DNA of 64,000 nucleotides from Forficula auricularia (taxonomy: Eukaryota > Arthropoda > Insecta > Dermaptera > Forficulidae): positions 6,589,529-6,653,528 of the forward strand of contig JALMQS010000102.1 in assembly GCA_024734495.1 (NCBI GenBank), given 5' to 3'. Every line of letters starts with the position of its first letter. Position 1 is the stretch's first letter. The notes beneath the pieces were generated by a model. That model worked only from the letters and a program-made list of their open reading frames with translations. It had not been told where the DNA came from and did no database searches. A program made the position numbers and the translations under genes. Shown here one piece after another: positions 31,307 to 42,080 of this stretch.

Positions 31307-33224
31307 CAGGGGTGTCCAACCTTTTGGCTTACACGGGCCACATTTGAAGAAAAAAAATGTCTCGAACCGCGGATAAAATATTATAATTCTATTGATATTT
31401 GTTATTCAAAAATGATAGCTAATAATGTAGAAATAAGAACTTATTTTTTTAGTTCATAGTGAGCTTCTAATTTTACTTTTCATAAATTTTATACTTTAAA
31501 ATAGCTTCTCATATGTAAATACATACCTACATACTTACAAAAAGTATTTGTTTATATTTTTTCCTGGCTAGATAATTAATATAAAATTCTAATAAAGAGA
31601 CAATATTTGATATTTCTTTCAGATCAGTATCTAATTGTTGTTCTAGAACATTCACTAAGAAAGTTTTCAAGTAGAAAATTTATTTCTAATGAAAATGGAG
31701 TCGAAAATAGACCAAAATGATAATTATTTTTTCGGAAATCTTGAAATCTAGTTCCAGATTCAAAATTTAAAATTAGCACTTTTATTTTTCGAAAACTTCA
31801 CAGTAGATTTTCAGACTTCTTATTTTAGAGAAAGAAAATTATCAGGCCAAATTGTTGTGTGTTTTCTAGTATCTACAATAAAACTTTGAGATCTATTTAT
31901 ATATAATAGATCTCAAAGTTTTAAGGAATTTTATGACTTTATATTGGGCTACGGGTTGAACAGCCCTGGTTTAAATCGAATGAGATTAAAGAAGGATATG
32001 AGGAATGATAATCTATTTTTTAAAAGGGTCACGGATATAATAATCCCTTTTCTATTGACATGTAAGAACGTGCAAAGATCTAAAAGACAAGCCCTGACAA
32101 GTTTTAGTCCTGGAGAGAAATTATCAATAAATTGTAATTGTTCTAGAAAATCCCAATTCTTTGTCTCCTTATATTAGAATGATAACTATTAGATTAGACT
32201 TGGTTAGTGTCGTAGCATATAAATTACTGAAATAATAAATAATTTAGAAAATGAAAATATGAGAAGAAGAAGAATTTTTGAATATTCGAAACTTCATTAT
32301 TTTTTTTATCTTATATAATTGAGCTTATAATTTTGCTTTTAGTGAATTTTATTATTCTTGAAAAAAGCTTCACTTATTATATGTACAAATAAATGTACAT
32401 TCATATTTCGAAAAAAGGAATAAATATATCTATATATATAAAATTAAGGTTTTGTCTGTACATAGGTCCAATTCACGCCAAATTTTGGTTGCACACGTTT
32501 CAAGCAAAGTTATGAACGAAAACACCCTCAACAAAATTCCTGTCTGGCTGTCTGTCTGTTTCAGTGGTTTCCGCGAAAAATTGCTCACGATTCACGTCAA
32601 AACGGCTGAAGGGATTATTATGAAATTTCATATTTGTATCAGAGGTAGAAGACCTAACTTACGTTTTTAGCTATATAACGTTTTGATATTTTGACCCCAG
32701 AAGGGTGTTTGGGGGGGGGGGGCACGATTGAAAATTATCAAATAACTCCTAAACTATTAACTCTACGACAAGTTTTATAATAAGCAAAGTTGTAGGGGAT
32801 GTGATTTCTGACAACCTTTGTTTAAACAAATTCCCCCAAAAAACCACCCAAAAAGGGAGGGAGGGTGAAAAATATGTAAATTGGGTGCAGGGTTGGTGGA
32901 GTGGGGGGTTCAGTGACTTAGTGGGTGGGGTGCGGGATGGAGTGTTGGGGTTGTGATGTGGGAGCGGGGGTTGGGAACGGGTGCGGGGGGTAGAGGTGCT
33001 GGGTGGGTTTCGGAAGGGGTGGTGGGTGGGAGTGGAGTGTGAGGGTGGGGTTCGTAGGTTGGGGGTCCAGAGGGCGTGCCTCCTGGCTAGCAAGAGGGCC
33101 GCCGAAGGCGGGCCTTGCAGATAGTCTCTACATATAATTCTCAATGTTTTAAGGAAGTTTATGGTTTTATGTTGGGCCACACTCATTGCATGCGACTCCG
33201 CGGGCCACGGGTTGGACAGCCCTG
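31307..33224. mobile_element. hAT-type element, non-autonomous
   Basis: Ends CAGGGGTGTCCAACC (31307) and GGTTGGACAGCCCTG (to 33224) are inverted repeats of a widespread hAT type. Flanks GATTAGAT and CATTAGAT form an 8-bp target duplication (7/8 match); the intact MITE at 33.8 kb shows the empty site. A second copy of the right end occurs at about 31918-31966, so the element contains a partial duplication or another hAT piece. No transposase frame was recognised. Confidence 0.75.
32429..33125 (+). mobile_element. Helitron-like element inside the hAT
   Basis: Starts TCTATATATATAAAATT, the 5' TC terminus common in insect Helitrons, after an A. Ends near a GC-rich hairpin (about 33090-33119, GGCCGCC-GAA-GGCGGGCC core) followed by AGATAG and then T. 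A clean CTRR end is not present (ATAG instead), so the 3' boundary is tentative. Sequence resembling the hAT right end resumes immediately at 33125. The G/C-rich low-complexity ORF at 32749-33324 is not a gene. Confidence 0.5.
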
Positions 33225-33841
33225 CATTAGATAATCCCACTACATCTGTAGATCTTTCTACTTGGAAATGAAAGTGGAAGTGGAAGTAGGTGTACACGAT
33301 ATTATATCGCGATTCACCCCTCACCAGAGCCTATACCTTTTGTTTTGTTTGAAAAAAAAATTCAATACTCCGACCACCCTGAACTGAGTAATTTTGCATA
33401 ATAAATATATTATAATAAAATCTACATTGTATAGTTTATAATGAATATTTTATCCTATATTATTTAATCAATGTTTCGTATTATATTATTTTGCTACTTA
33501 ACTAAATTGCATCATCGAATTTATGATATTTTTCTCTAGGATTATCTTTTTATTAATGTTGTATTATACTTATAATAACGATAAGAATGAACAAAAGGAT
33601 TAAGATATAAAATATTCCATAGAACATATTAAATGGATATCTAATTGTAATGGCGATCATTTGGATTGGTTCCATCTCAATGTCCATTTAAGTGGATAAC
33701 CCATTCAATAACAGGGACAATGAAGGGTCATAAAGAACCTATTAGAATTAGAGGGACAAGGATATTATCGATTATTTCTTTCCCCTGACAATATAACAAT
33801 TTAGATATATTTATCTGGACTGGACCTGGCTTAGGCATAAC

Positions 33842-34006
33842 CGAGGGGTGAACCGCGATTGGAATTAGGTGTACACGTCTTTAGAATTATGTGGAATTAT
33901 TTTGGAATTCATTAGATAATGCCTCTTCATCTAGTGTCTTCTACTTGGAAATGAAAGTGGATGTGGAAGTAAGTGTACACGATATTAGGTAGCGGTTCAC
34001 CCCTCG
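33842..34006. mobile_element. MITE with CGAGGGGTGAACCGC ends
   Basis: 165 bp with terminal inverted repeats CGAGGGGTGAACCGC / GCGGTTCACCCCTCG. Flanks GGCATAAC and TGCATTAC are a possible 8-bp duplication (6/8). It is the uninterrupted relative of the MITE at 31267-33323. No coding capacity. Confidence 0.75.
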
Positions 34007-34782
34007 TGCATTACTCAAACGAAAAGACTAATATGATTACTTACAACTCAGACATAGACATTTTTCATATTCAAAATTGATTTTGAGTATATAGTGGTAT
34101 GATTTAAAATCCAGAGAAATATAAATGACCATGGGCGCCATTGACTAGAAAACCCTGACATGAAAATAAAATAATCAACAAAACAAAACAAAACAAAACC
34201 TAAAAACGACCTTTCTTGTTTATTTTTTTTTGGGGGGGGGGGGGTCTTTCGCCCTCACTCAAAAAAGAAAGCGTTAGTACTAAAAACACATTAACTTTCT
34301 GAGTTTTCTTTGATAGGTACTATTATTGCTTACGATTTCGGCACCCTCATAGGCCTTGTGCCCTTTGTGCCTAGGCAGGCCCTTCATATTAACCATTTAT
34401 TATGATAGGGGATGCTTGCTCCAAAATTCAAATTTAAATTTTTGATTCTTAATACTTTCAGTCGTTTCCTTTTGTTTTTTTGTGGTTATTTAAAAAACAT
34501 TGCTTTTAGTATGTTTTTCCGAATTTCTTACCCTTGTGAGCTAGCTAAAACACATACTTGACCCCCTCGTATGTTTATTTTATTTAATCCATTTTTATTT
34601 TACAATACATAAATCTAAGGTATTGCTTAGTTTTTCGAAATATCTAAAAAAAGATTAAAACTCTGTTAGATCATTATGTAGAGAATGTAGAGTGTTCTAT
34701 TCTCGTTTGGTGTGACGCCTTAAATTTTTATTAATGGTAAACATTTTTCTGACTGAAACGAAATATAACCTCGAGTCCAAAA
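34007..34782. other. Non-coding stretch
   Basis: Contains an (AAAAC) microsatellite at about 34176-34198 and a poly-G run at about 34231-34243. No gene. Confidence 0.5.
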
Positions 34783-35283
34783 AGGTGCAACCTCTAAAGG
34801 CCTGGGTTGGCCCCTCCATCGTGAAAAGAAGAATAAATAATTTTATGGGCTGGGCGGGGGTCGAAGATATCTGTGGATACGGGTCTTAAATAGCTGAAGG
34901 TTATAAGTAGCGGGAAAGATGGTGGCAGGGAGCGAGTCTCTGGAGGTCATAGGGATAAAAGAGTTGGCGAAAGCGCTTGTTCGACTTTTATCCAATTTGA
35001 CAGCGAAGGGGTGCTGAGCGTTTGAAAACCGCGTGTTTCTCATAAAGACGGCATTAGGGGGGATACTTGATTTCAGCTCGACTGAACAGACACCGTGATA
35101 GTATCTGTAGTACAGGGAAAGGGCAGAAACGGTTCTACCGTGAGCCAGGGAGTCGATTGAGTTGGTTAGAGCCGGGTCTCCTATTAGTTTAATTGATCGC
35201 TTCTGAATTGAATCCAGTGTAGCAAGAGAATCCTTGGAGGCACCCCTCCACAGATGAGAGCCATATTCGAGACAAGGACACAC
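34783..35283 (-). pseudogene. Jockey/CR1-type LINE, 3' fragment (copy 1)
   Basis: The 146-residue frame (34843-35283) is the C-terminal third of the protein seen complete to the 5' side at 42156-43646: 'CLEYGSHLWRGASK' to the closing 'HRYLRPPP' segment. Relative to copy 2 it has lost 6 bp (the Trp-Asn pair in 'SRDWNSLPA'). It is 5'-truncated at about 35283. The 3' UTR (34783-34842) ends at the pyrimidine/purine hairpin region shared by the family. Dead copy. Confidence 0.85.
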
Positions 35284-37100
35284 TCACTTACTAACAAATA
35301 ACTAAACTACACTCAAAAATCCAATTAGACCAGGCAAAAATAAACAAATATAGGTATATACATCTTCTCGGGGTGACTGTGTCAATGGTTGAATCGCTTA
35401 CTGGCGCTGACTCTGGGTTGGGAGGTGTTGGCCTTGTTATGATTACATATTGAGAGAGACTTGCTCATTTACATGTAACTATTTCTGTATTCTTTTTATT
35501 TCTGCTCTACCAGGTATCCACCTGAGAGCATTATTTTATAATAAATAAATATATCTATTTTTGTTATATGTATACACTATACATATACAGAAAATTGTTA
35601 AGATTTTCATTTGACTATGGATTTTTATCTAAATATATATTTTAGAACAAAAGTGTAAACACAAAAGATGTCCAGATTCAAAAACTGGATCAAATTTATT
35701 GATATCTTTCCGATGGAATATAATAAAAAGATAGAAGAGGGCTAAAAATAAAAATTATAAAAAAAATGTTTTCATTTTAAGAATCATGATTTCTTCGGAA
35801 CTACTTACTAGCGCTAGCTAGAAGCTTGAAATTTTATAAGGAGACTGCTTTTAAGAATAGTTTATCAGAATTGCTTTAAAAATTAAAAATTTTTTTCGTC
35901 TTAAAAGTAACACGCTTACCAATTTTTAAGATATTAGCTCTAGTTACATAGAAATCACGGGATCTTAAAATGTAGTTGTTGTATAATTTTTTTTTTTAAT
36001 TTCTACAGGGATGTATCAATAAATTTGATCCAGTTCTTAATCCTGAACATTTAATTATTAAATTTCCTATTGAAAAAAAAAAGAGACATCGGGTATATAT
36101 TATATAGGTATACAAATTGCACATGTATATTGAACACTTGTTTTGGTCGTTACCCCCCCCCCCCAAATCCCCCGAATAAATAAATAAATAAACAATAAAT
36201 ATAGAATCCTAATTATGAGTATACTTAATATTAAATTCTATTAAAGTGCAAATTTACTAGACAAAGAGATACATATAAAAATAGAGTCTATAAATATTCC
36301 CCAGAGGGGACGGACATACAATTCATTTCACTTGCCTGGCTGGTTATTATGCATTTTAATAAAAACAAATTCAGCCACGACCGACCAACCATAAACCACA
36401 AATATATTACTATACTACTATCTCATCCTCTCTACATGAATTAAATATACTAACACGCCAACATAAAATTTAAAAAAAACACCCAAAACGTATTAATATT
36501 CAAATATAGCCCTGATTGACTGTACTTTCTCTTTCTTTCTAATAATAAAATATTGTAATTTAAAAACTTTCATTTATATAAAAATAAATTGTAGTTTTGT
36601 ATAAATAAAATATAAAGTAAATTAACAAATATATCTACTAGACATGATAGGTAATTTTTTTAAGGTTATTTATTAAGTTTTAAATTTAAATTAGATTTAT
36701 CTCTTATATTTTATTTCCTTAACCTTTTTAATAAATGTCTAAAACGTGGAAAAAAATAATTTTAAAGTATGATTTTCTTGTCTGTGTGAATTCTGACTCT
36801 AAAAGTTGGAGAAACTAATTATAGCACTTACCAAAGTGATTGTATTCTGCAAACAACGAACTGTGTTTGGATTTTGAGATTTAAAGGTTTTGAAAATGCA
36901 GCAAATCAGAAAAAACAAACTATGAGGAGCTATCTGACGGTTGAAACGAATGAGCTAAAATTTGACTGTTGACAAACATAAAATGCACCTTTATGACAAG
37001 TTTCAAAATTTTACCTCAAACCTTTCACCAGACCACTGAATGTTGAAAAAGTTTTCATATTTGCAACACTTAGTAGGGTCTTTTTTGGGATCTTATAAAC
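35284..37100. other. AT-rich non-coding stretch
   Basis: No gene or known repeat. A poly-C run lies at about 36153-36165. Confidence 0.45.
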
Positions 37101-37108
37101 GTAAAAAC

Positions 37109-37620
37109 CATAGAGTAATATAGAGTGGAATGCTACCGAATATCGAAAAGCGCTCTCTAGCGGCTCGGAGAACATTATTCTTAGTCCTTAAGAGACATCC
37201 AAAGATCATAGTCATAGGACATTCAAAGCCTTTGTCACAGATAAAAGATTCATACAGGCTTTGTGCTAAACGTTCATTTAGAAAATTTTCCAACGTACAA
37301 ATTTATAAATTAAAATTTTATTAAATATGTCTAGTTCTCGAAGGCAATGTTTTCTGAAAGGTTGCTTTCTCGACATAAAATCAGATAAAGAACATACTTT
37401 TTTTAAACGACCTAAAAATCCTGAAATGTAAGTACCCTATATAAAATTAACAAGTAATTTATTTCTTTGATTTTTATATGTTAATTCTTTAATAATTTCA
37501 TTATTTACCTAAAGACAGCAGTTCCCGCCATTTTATTGCCCATCCCAGAGAGCTCTGTAAATCGTATACGCTAAAATACATTATCTCCATATGGAGCCAT
37601 CCACTCTATATTACTCTATG
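37109..37620 (+). mobile_element. P-element-like non-autonomous transposon
   Basis: 512 bp. Terminal inverted repeats begin CATAGAGTAATATAGAGTGG at both ends (one further A also matches). The 5'-CA terminus, 8-bp target duplication and internal THAP exon all fit the P superfamily. The GTP-binding and catalytic parts of the transposase are absent, so only a relic of the first coding exon remains. Perfect ends and duplication suggest recent mobilisation by a helper. Confidence 0.75.
37327..37427 (+). CDS. THAP-domain exon of a P-like transposase
   Basis: ATG at 37327 opens 33 codons. Cys8 and Cys13 (C-x4-C) start a C2CH THAP zinc finger, followed by a 'HTFFKRPKNPE'-type segment with the conserved F.xP spacing. 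The exon stops at a strong donor GTAAGT (37428-37433), splitting a codon as expected when THAP is spread over exons. The second half of the domain (C-x2-H and AVPTIF-like motif) is not found before the element's right end. It would have bound the element's own ends. It could also be the start of a host THAP gene, but its position inside the inverted repeats argues against that. Confidence 0.65.
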
Positions 37621-37628
37621 GTAAAAAC

Positions 37629-39090
37629 TATCTTAATAAAAACCTACATTTTCTTTGAGAAAATAATGATATCAATATTTTGAATAATTACTAGTAGAAA
37701 GAATCATAGGTAGAAATTCAAAATTGAGAACAACTTGTTTTGTTCAAATAGAAATTCAAGAGCGATCGAAACATCATAATTAAATTGTATTATTTATTGT
37801 TGTTTCAACAAATAGTTATAAACAATGATGTGTGATTTTAATAAAAATATAACTCTCAGTTTTAAAATCTGACCCCGGAGTAGAGACAAATTTTAATAAA
37901 ATAATAAGTAGTATCGTAAATTGGCTTATGGCTAGAAAGGCCCAAAAGCAAAGAAAAACTTTAAGTTTATTTTTACAATTAATAGAACGAAAAATCATGA
38001 AATATTCTTTGGTCCACCTTTAAATGACTAAAGGACTAAACGTACTAGAAAAATAAAGTAAAACTTAGGATATGTTTGTCCTATTAGATTCGTTTAATGT
38101 TGGCAATCTGATACTCAACTCGGTGAATATAATATCTCTTATGCTAGTTAACCAAGTAACAAAATAAATCGTTTCAAAATTTAGACGTTAAATGATTCTC
38201 TGGACTGGAACTCGAACCTATAATCCAGCAATTGATCTTTTTCCAAAAAAATGATTAAGATTCATGGAGCGCGGAGAGTGGGTTTGGCCGAATCTGCCTA
38301 AAGACCTCAAGGGGGAAGAAAATCTGGATGAAAAATGACACCACGCCCTCCTTAATGGGGGCTGAAGACGATGGCCTTGCAGGTCGGCCCTTAGGGAGGT
38401 TCAAAAATGCTAATATTCATCATTGGTTATAGGTAGAGAGAAAGAGAGGGCGAAGGAACGCCATCTTTCGGGAGATAAAAAATCAATATTGAAAAAATGA
38501 ACTCTTTCTTAAATTTTATAACAAACAATACATTCAAGAGTATTTTCGAAATTCAAGTAATAAATTTGAAGATAATGTGATAACTTTTTCAAGGCTTGTG
38601 TTTCTTAAAATTCAATATATTCTCAATAAAATAAAAACAATAATTGTATTTTGTATTGAAAAACTGTTTTTTACACAAGTCACTTTTTCTTTTCTTTATA
38701 GTTAACTCACTGAATGTGTGGCCTTTGTTTTTTGACCATTATCATAACTATTATCTTATTAAAAAAAAAATAACTTCAAATTATTATTTAATAAGAAACA
38801 ATTTATGTGTGTAGAATTTCTAAAAAGTTCTTTTTTTGCTGGCTAAGCTTTCGAAATTCAATAGAGACGTTGCAATCATGTCACACCGCAAGCTTTAAAT
38901 TTTAATTTAACTGAAAAAAACAAAGACGGTACTTGAATATTCTTAATTGAACGTTGAAGGAGTCATTGTTCTTTCGGAAATCGAACCAGACTCTTGGACG
39001 AGAGGCTCGTAACACTTTCTTTATTTTATAAGTACACTTTAAATATTTCACAAAAGAGACTTAACCTCTCGCTAGTATAATTCTCTATAT
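37629..39090. other. Non-coding stretch
   Basis: Bases about 38255-38475 are GC-richer and contain a GGTTCGAGTTCC-like B box on the minus strand at about 38203-38216 without an A box. No gene supported. Confidence 0.4.
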
Positions 39091-39436
39091 CTGTGGTTCC
39101 CAAACTTTTCCAAGTCGCGGCGCCTTTTTTCAATTATAATTTTCCCATGGCGCCCTATTATATATTATTTATTTTGGCTGCGTATGAGGGGGCCTCCTCT
39201 TACAACAGATTTTACCCTAAAAAAAAGAATTTCTAATCGTAAATAAGAGAATAATATATTAAATTATTAATATATTTATATAAATTATATATATATTAAT
39301 AATATTAAATACATATTTTTAGCTTCTCACTTTGTTTTTAATTAGGCCAAATGTCTTGCTTCAATTAATTATGAAGCTTCGCGGCGCAGCTGTGAAGAGG
39401 CCGCGGCTCCCTGGGGCCCACCGTTTGGGATCTCTG
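39091..39436. mobile_element. hAT-type MITE
   Basis: Ends CTGTGGTTCCCAAAC and GTTTGGGATCTCTG form inverted repeats, extended by GGCGCC-rich subterminal segments. Flanks CTCTATAT and CTATTTAT match 6/8, a decayed 8-bp duplication. AT-rich interior, no coding. Confidence 0.7.
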
Positions 39437-40073
39437 CTATTTATTTTTCAATTCCAATGCAAAGATAATGCCTAATTTTTTTTTTCAATTAAATTAAAAC
39501 TATTATTGCTTAGTGAAAATATTTATTATAAAACGTTAGCGTAAGTCCGGTATAGTTGAATAGTTTGTTTTTTAAAAAATAAATTTCTTCTAATGTAGAG
39601 CCATTTTTGAGCTCATAGTATACACCTTGGATGGACCACAGAAATTTTTAGAAGCCTATGGGAAAAATGATGGAGATGTTTATTCAAGGTCTTCATTCCC
39701 GGGACAACTCGAATATTTATATACATAGATACCATATAGTTATAGCTATATGAAAAATAAAATAAAATTTATTGATCGTTTTATAATTAAAATAAATACA
39801 AATGGTTTATTAAACGTTTTGAATATTGTTTTTTTTTTAAATATGTATTTATTATAGGTAGGTATATGTAAATATATAAAGACAAGAAAAAAATGACTGA
39901 ATTTCTTCGTAAAACCACATCTTCATAATAAACTATAAACCATAAGAAAATTTTACATATATGAAAAAAAGTTAGATATAAATAGTACTATGAATTTAGA
40001 AAATTTAATTTTATAATGATCGAAAATTTTAAAATAAAAATTCAATTAATAAAAAGTTAGATATTGAGTGTTT
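39437..40073. other. Non-coding stretch
   Basis: AT-rich, nothing recognised. Confidence 0.4.
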
Positions 40074-40400
40074 TTCGAAACTTGGAATATAAGTCATAAA
40101 AAGCATAATAAACACACTGTTAAAATTTGAAAACGATTTACCACATCAAACATGAAATAATTGCAATTAAAAATGGAATTTTGTGCATATTGTAACATGG
40201 GAAAGGATGGGAAAATGATCATTATTTAATTTTTTTTCATTGAAGGACTTTCAGGATCTTGATGAAAAATTAATATTTGTTAGAATTATTCGGAGTAACT
40301 TAAAAAAAAATTAAAATTATTTACCCCGTAGTTTTGATAAAAAATAATAAAAAAAAAACATATTTGGGCGATTATTTTTAGTGGAGGGGATATAAGAACA
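40074..40400 (+). repeat. Dispersed repeat, inverted partner of 49058-49383
   Basis: About 325 bp that recur as the reverse complement 9 kb away (ACTTGGAATATAAGTCAT...GGGCGATTATTTTTAGTGGA). No inverted termini or ORF seen. Confidence 0.75.
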
Positions 40401-41561
40401 TTCACTTGGAAACGATCTATTCATAAAAAGAATATAGTAGTGTGAGAAGTACAGTCACGTTAAAAAACATAACCTAAAATTTTCGCACTGTTCATATATA
40501 CATATAGAGTGGTTACGAGGGTAAAACTTTTTGTGTGGATTATCGCGAAAAGACTACCTTAATATTTATTTCAATGTAATTTCATCACCAAAGACAATTT
40601 GTGTATCATTGTCTACTTTTCAAAATATTTATATTTTTCGAAACGTTTGAGATTTTAATAAACGTTTAAAAATTATTTGTATTTTTTTCTTATAAAAGAT
40701 TTGTATTTATTTATACATTTGGTACCTTAACTCTCAATATGCGGGTCGCAATCGCACGTGGGCGTTTTACAAAACTTTTTGAATTTAATTGTTATTTGCT
40801 TAAGGCAGGTCCTTGTTGCCTAACCTCTCTTACTCTGTGTCGTCACGTTCTTCTTTTCCTTCTCCACTGGGGTCAGATTGTTTGTCCGTCTGTCTGGAGG
40901 TTGGGCTGTCCTTAATCCCTTTTGCGGGCCTCTCCTTTTGAATAAGGCCACTTCTCTAAGAGCAGGGATTAGTATCCAAGAAACGATTCGTTTCAATGAA
41001 GCGACTCGTGCATAAGAACTTGTGCCAACAGGACAATTTAAACACAAGCGACGCAAATTGCAAGCCGGATACTTAATGCATTCGGCAACAGACCGCCATT
41101 AAAGGGTGCGTCACGTAAACGCGTAAAAGGGCCGGCGCCATTACGGCCACGAATTATGAGCGCTCTATAATATCATCAGCAATGAGAGTCTCAGTCCTAA
41201 AGAAAATTGGGACAATTTAATCCTGCAGTTTAAAAAGAGAGCAAGAGACCAAAAACACGCCACTTGACATTCAAACAAATCTACACTTTACATGCAGAGA
41301 GAGCCGGAGAGCGAAATCATTAATTGGCTTGGCCGTTTCTTTTGGCAAACAGAGGCCGGGCAAAAGCACACCCCGCGGAATTCTTACCATTTATACTAAT
41401 TAAAAGGATTTGTATTTATTCGTTGCAAAAAAGAACTATTTAAAACATTTAGGTTTTATTATTTTATTTTATTTATTTGAACGGAACAAGTCATTTTATA
41501 TATTATGAAGCATACATATACATATTAAATTATAAATCAGACTACTAAATAATAGTATAAT
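40401..41561. other. Non-coding stretch with a GC-richer block
   Basis: Bases about 40800-41390 have clearly higher GC, with GGGCCGGCGCCATTACGGCC and similar segments, and no stop-free conserved frame. A candidate conserved regulatory block, based on composition only. Confidence 0.35.
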
Positions 41562-42060
41562 CTATCTACCCAGCATCAGTTTCTTAACAAGAGAACAATT
41601 GTTAACGTCAACGCCAATGAACCCGACATTACATATGGTCATTATTCGGTTTAAGGTCGAATCCATCATGCAGTTTGATCTCGGGCAATCAATGTAAAAC
41701 ATCTCTTGCGATCTCAAACTACGACATGGAACATTTATTTTTAGTTGGGATAGTAGTAAATTGCTATCTATTTGGCTATTTAATAATTTATATGTATATA
41801 AAGGCAACATCAAAATAACGACGTCTGCTATCAAGGTCAGGAAGGTTAAATTGAATTTGTAAAGAGACATATGAAGAGGAATCATTTTGGATGTGCAGTC
41901 TAAAGGACAGCCTGCGAAGAAATTTATTTTGTACAGATTGGAGAAGTTGTTTTCCTGCTGAGGTAAAACGGACTCCATACTTCGGAGGCATACTCAACAA
42001 CTGAACGAACTAAGGATTTGTAAAGATGGATGAAGCAGGGTTTAAGAATTTATTAAAAAC
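41562..42060 (-). pseudogene. Second LINE family, frameshifted 3' end
   Basis: Three overlapping minus-strand frames read in series give a LINE C-terminus: 'LVRSVVEYASEVWSP' (about 41960-42010), 'QNKFLRRLSFRL' with 'LDSRRRYFDVAFIYKLLN' (about 41790-41930), and 'NRIMTICN' near the end at 41562. At least two frameshifts separate them. The pattern is Jockey/CR1-like but distinct from the neighbour. The 3' end of LINE copy 2 follows immediately at 42081. Confidence 0.75.
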
Positions 42061-42080
42061 TGAACTTCTGATGAGAGAAG

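Larger units (their letters stand above)
31267..33323. mobile_element. MITE (CGAGGGGTGAA ends) split by a hAT insertion
   Basis: The left part 31267-31306 and right part 33225-33323 align with the intact MITE at 33842-34006. The join point is the 8-bp CATTAGAT that the hAT element duplicated. The left part has a small internal deletion. Confidence 0.7.
37101..37628. repeat. 8-bp target-site duplication of the P-like element
   Basis: GTAAAAAC at 37101-37108 and again at 37621-37628, directly outside the terminal inverted repeats. Perfect 8/8 match, the duplication length typical of P elements. Confidence 0.85.

Noticed and set aside
32749..33324. 191-codon minus-strand ORF rich in Pro, Thr and Ser
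   Set aside because: Low-complexity G-rich DNA inside the Helitron-like element and across the hAT border; no domain.
37093..37324. Opposed ORFs of 66 and 64 codons
   Set aside because: They cross the terminal repeat of the P-like element and lack motifs; only the ATG exon at 37327 shows a domain.
38198..38220. B-box-like GGTTCGAGTTCC on the minus strand
   Set aside because: No A box at tRNA spacing and an extra base in the B box.
40820..41056. 78-codon minus-strand ORF in the GC-richer block
   Set aside because: No motif, no splice context, and composition alone explains its length.
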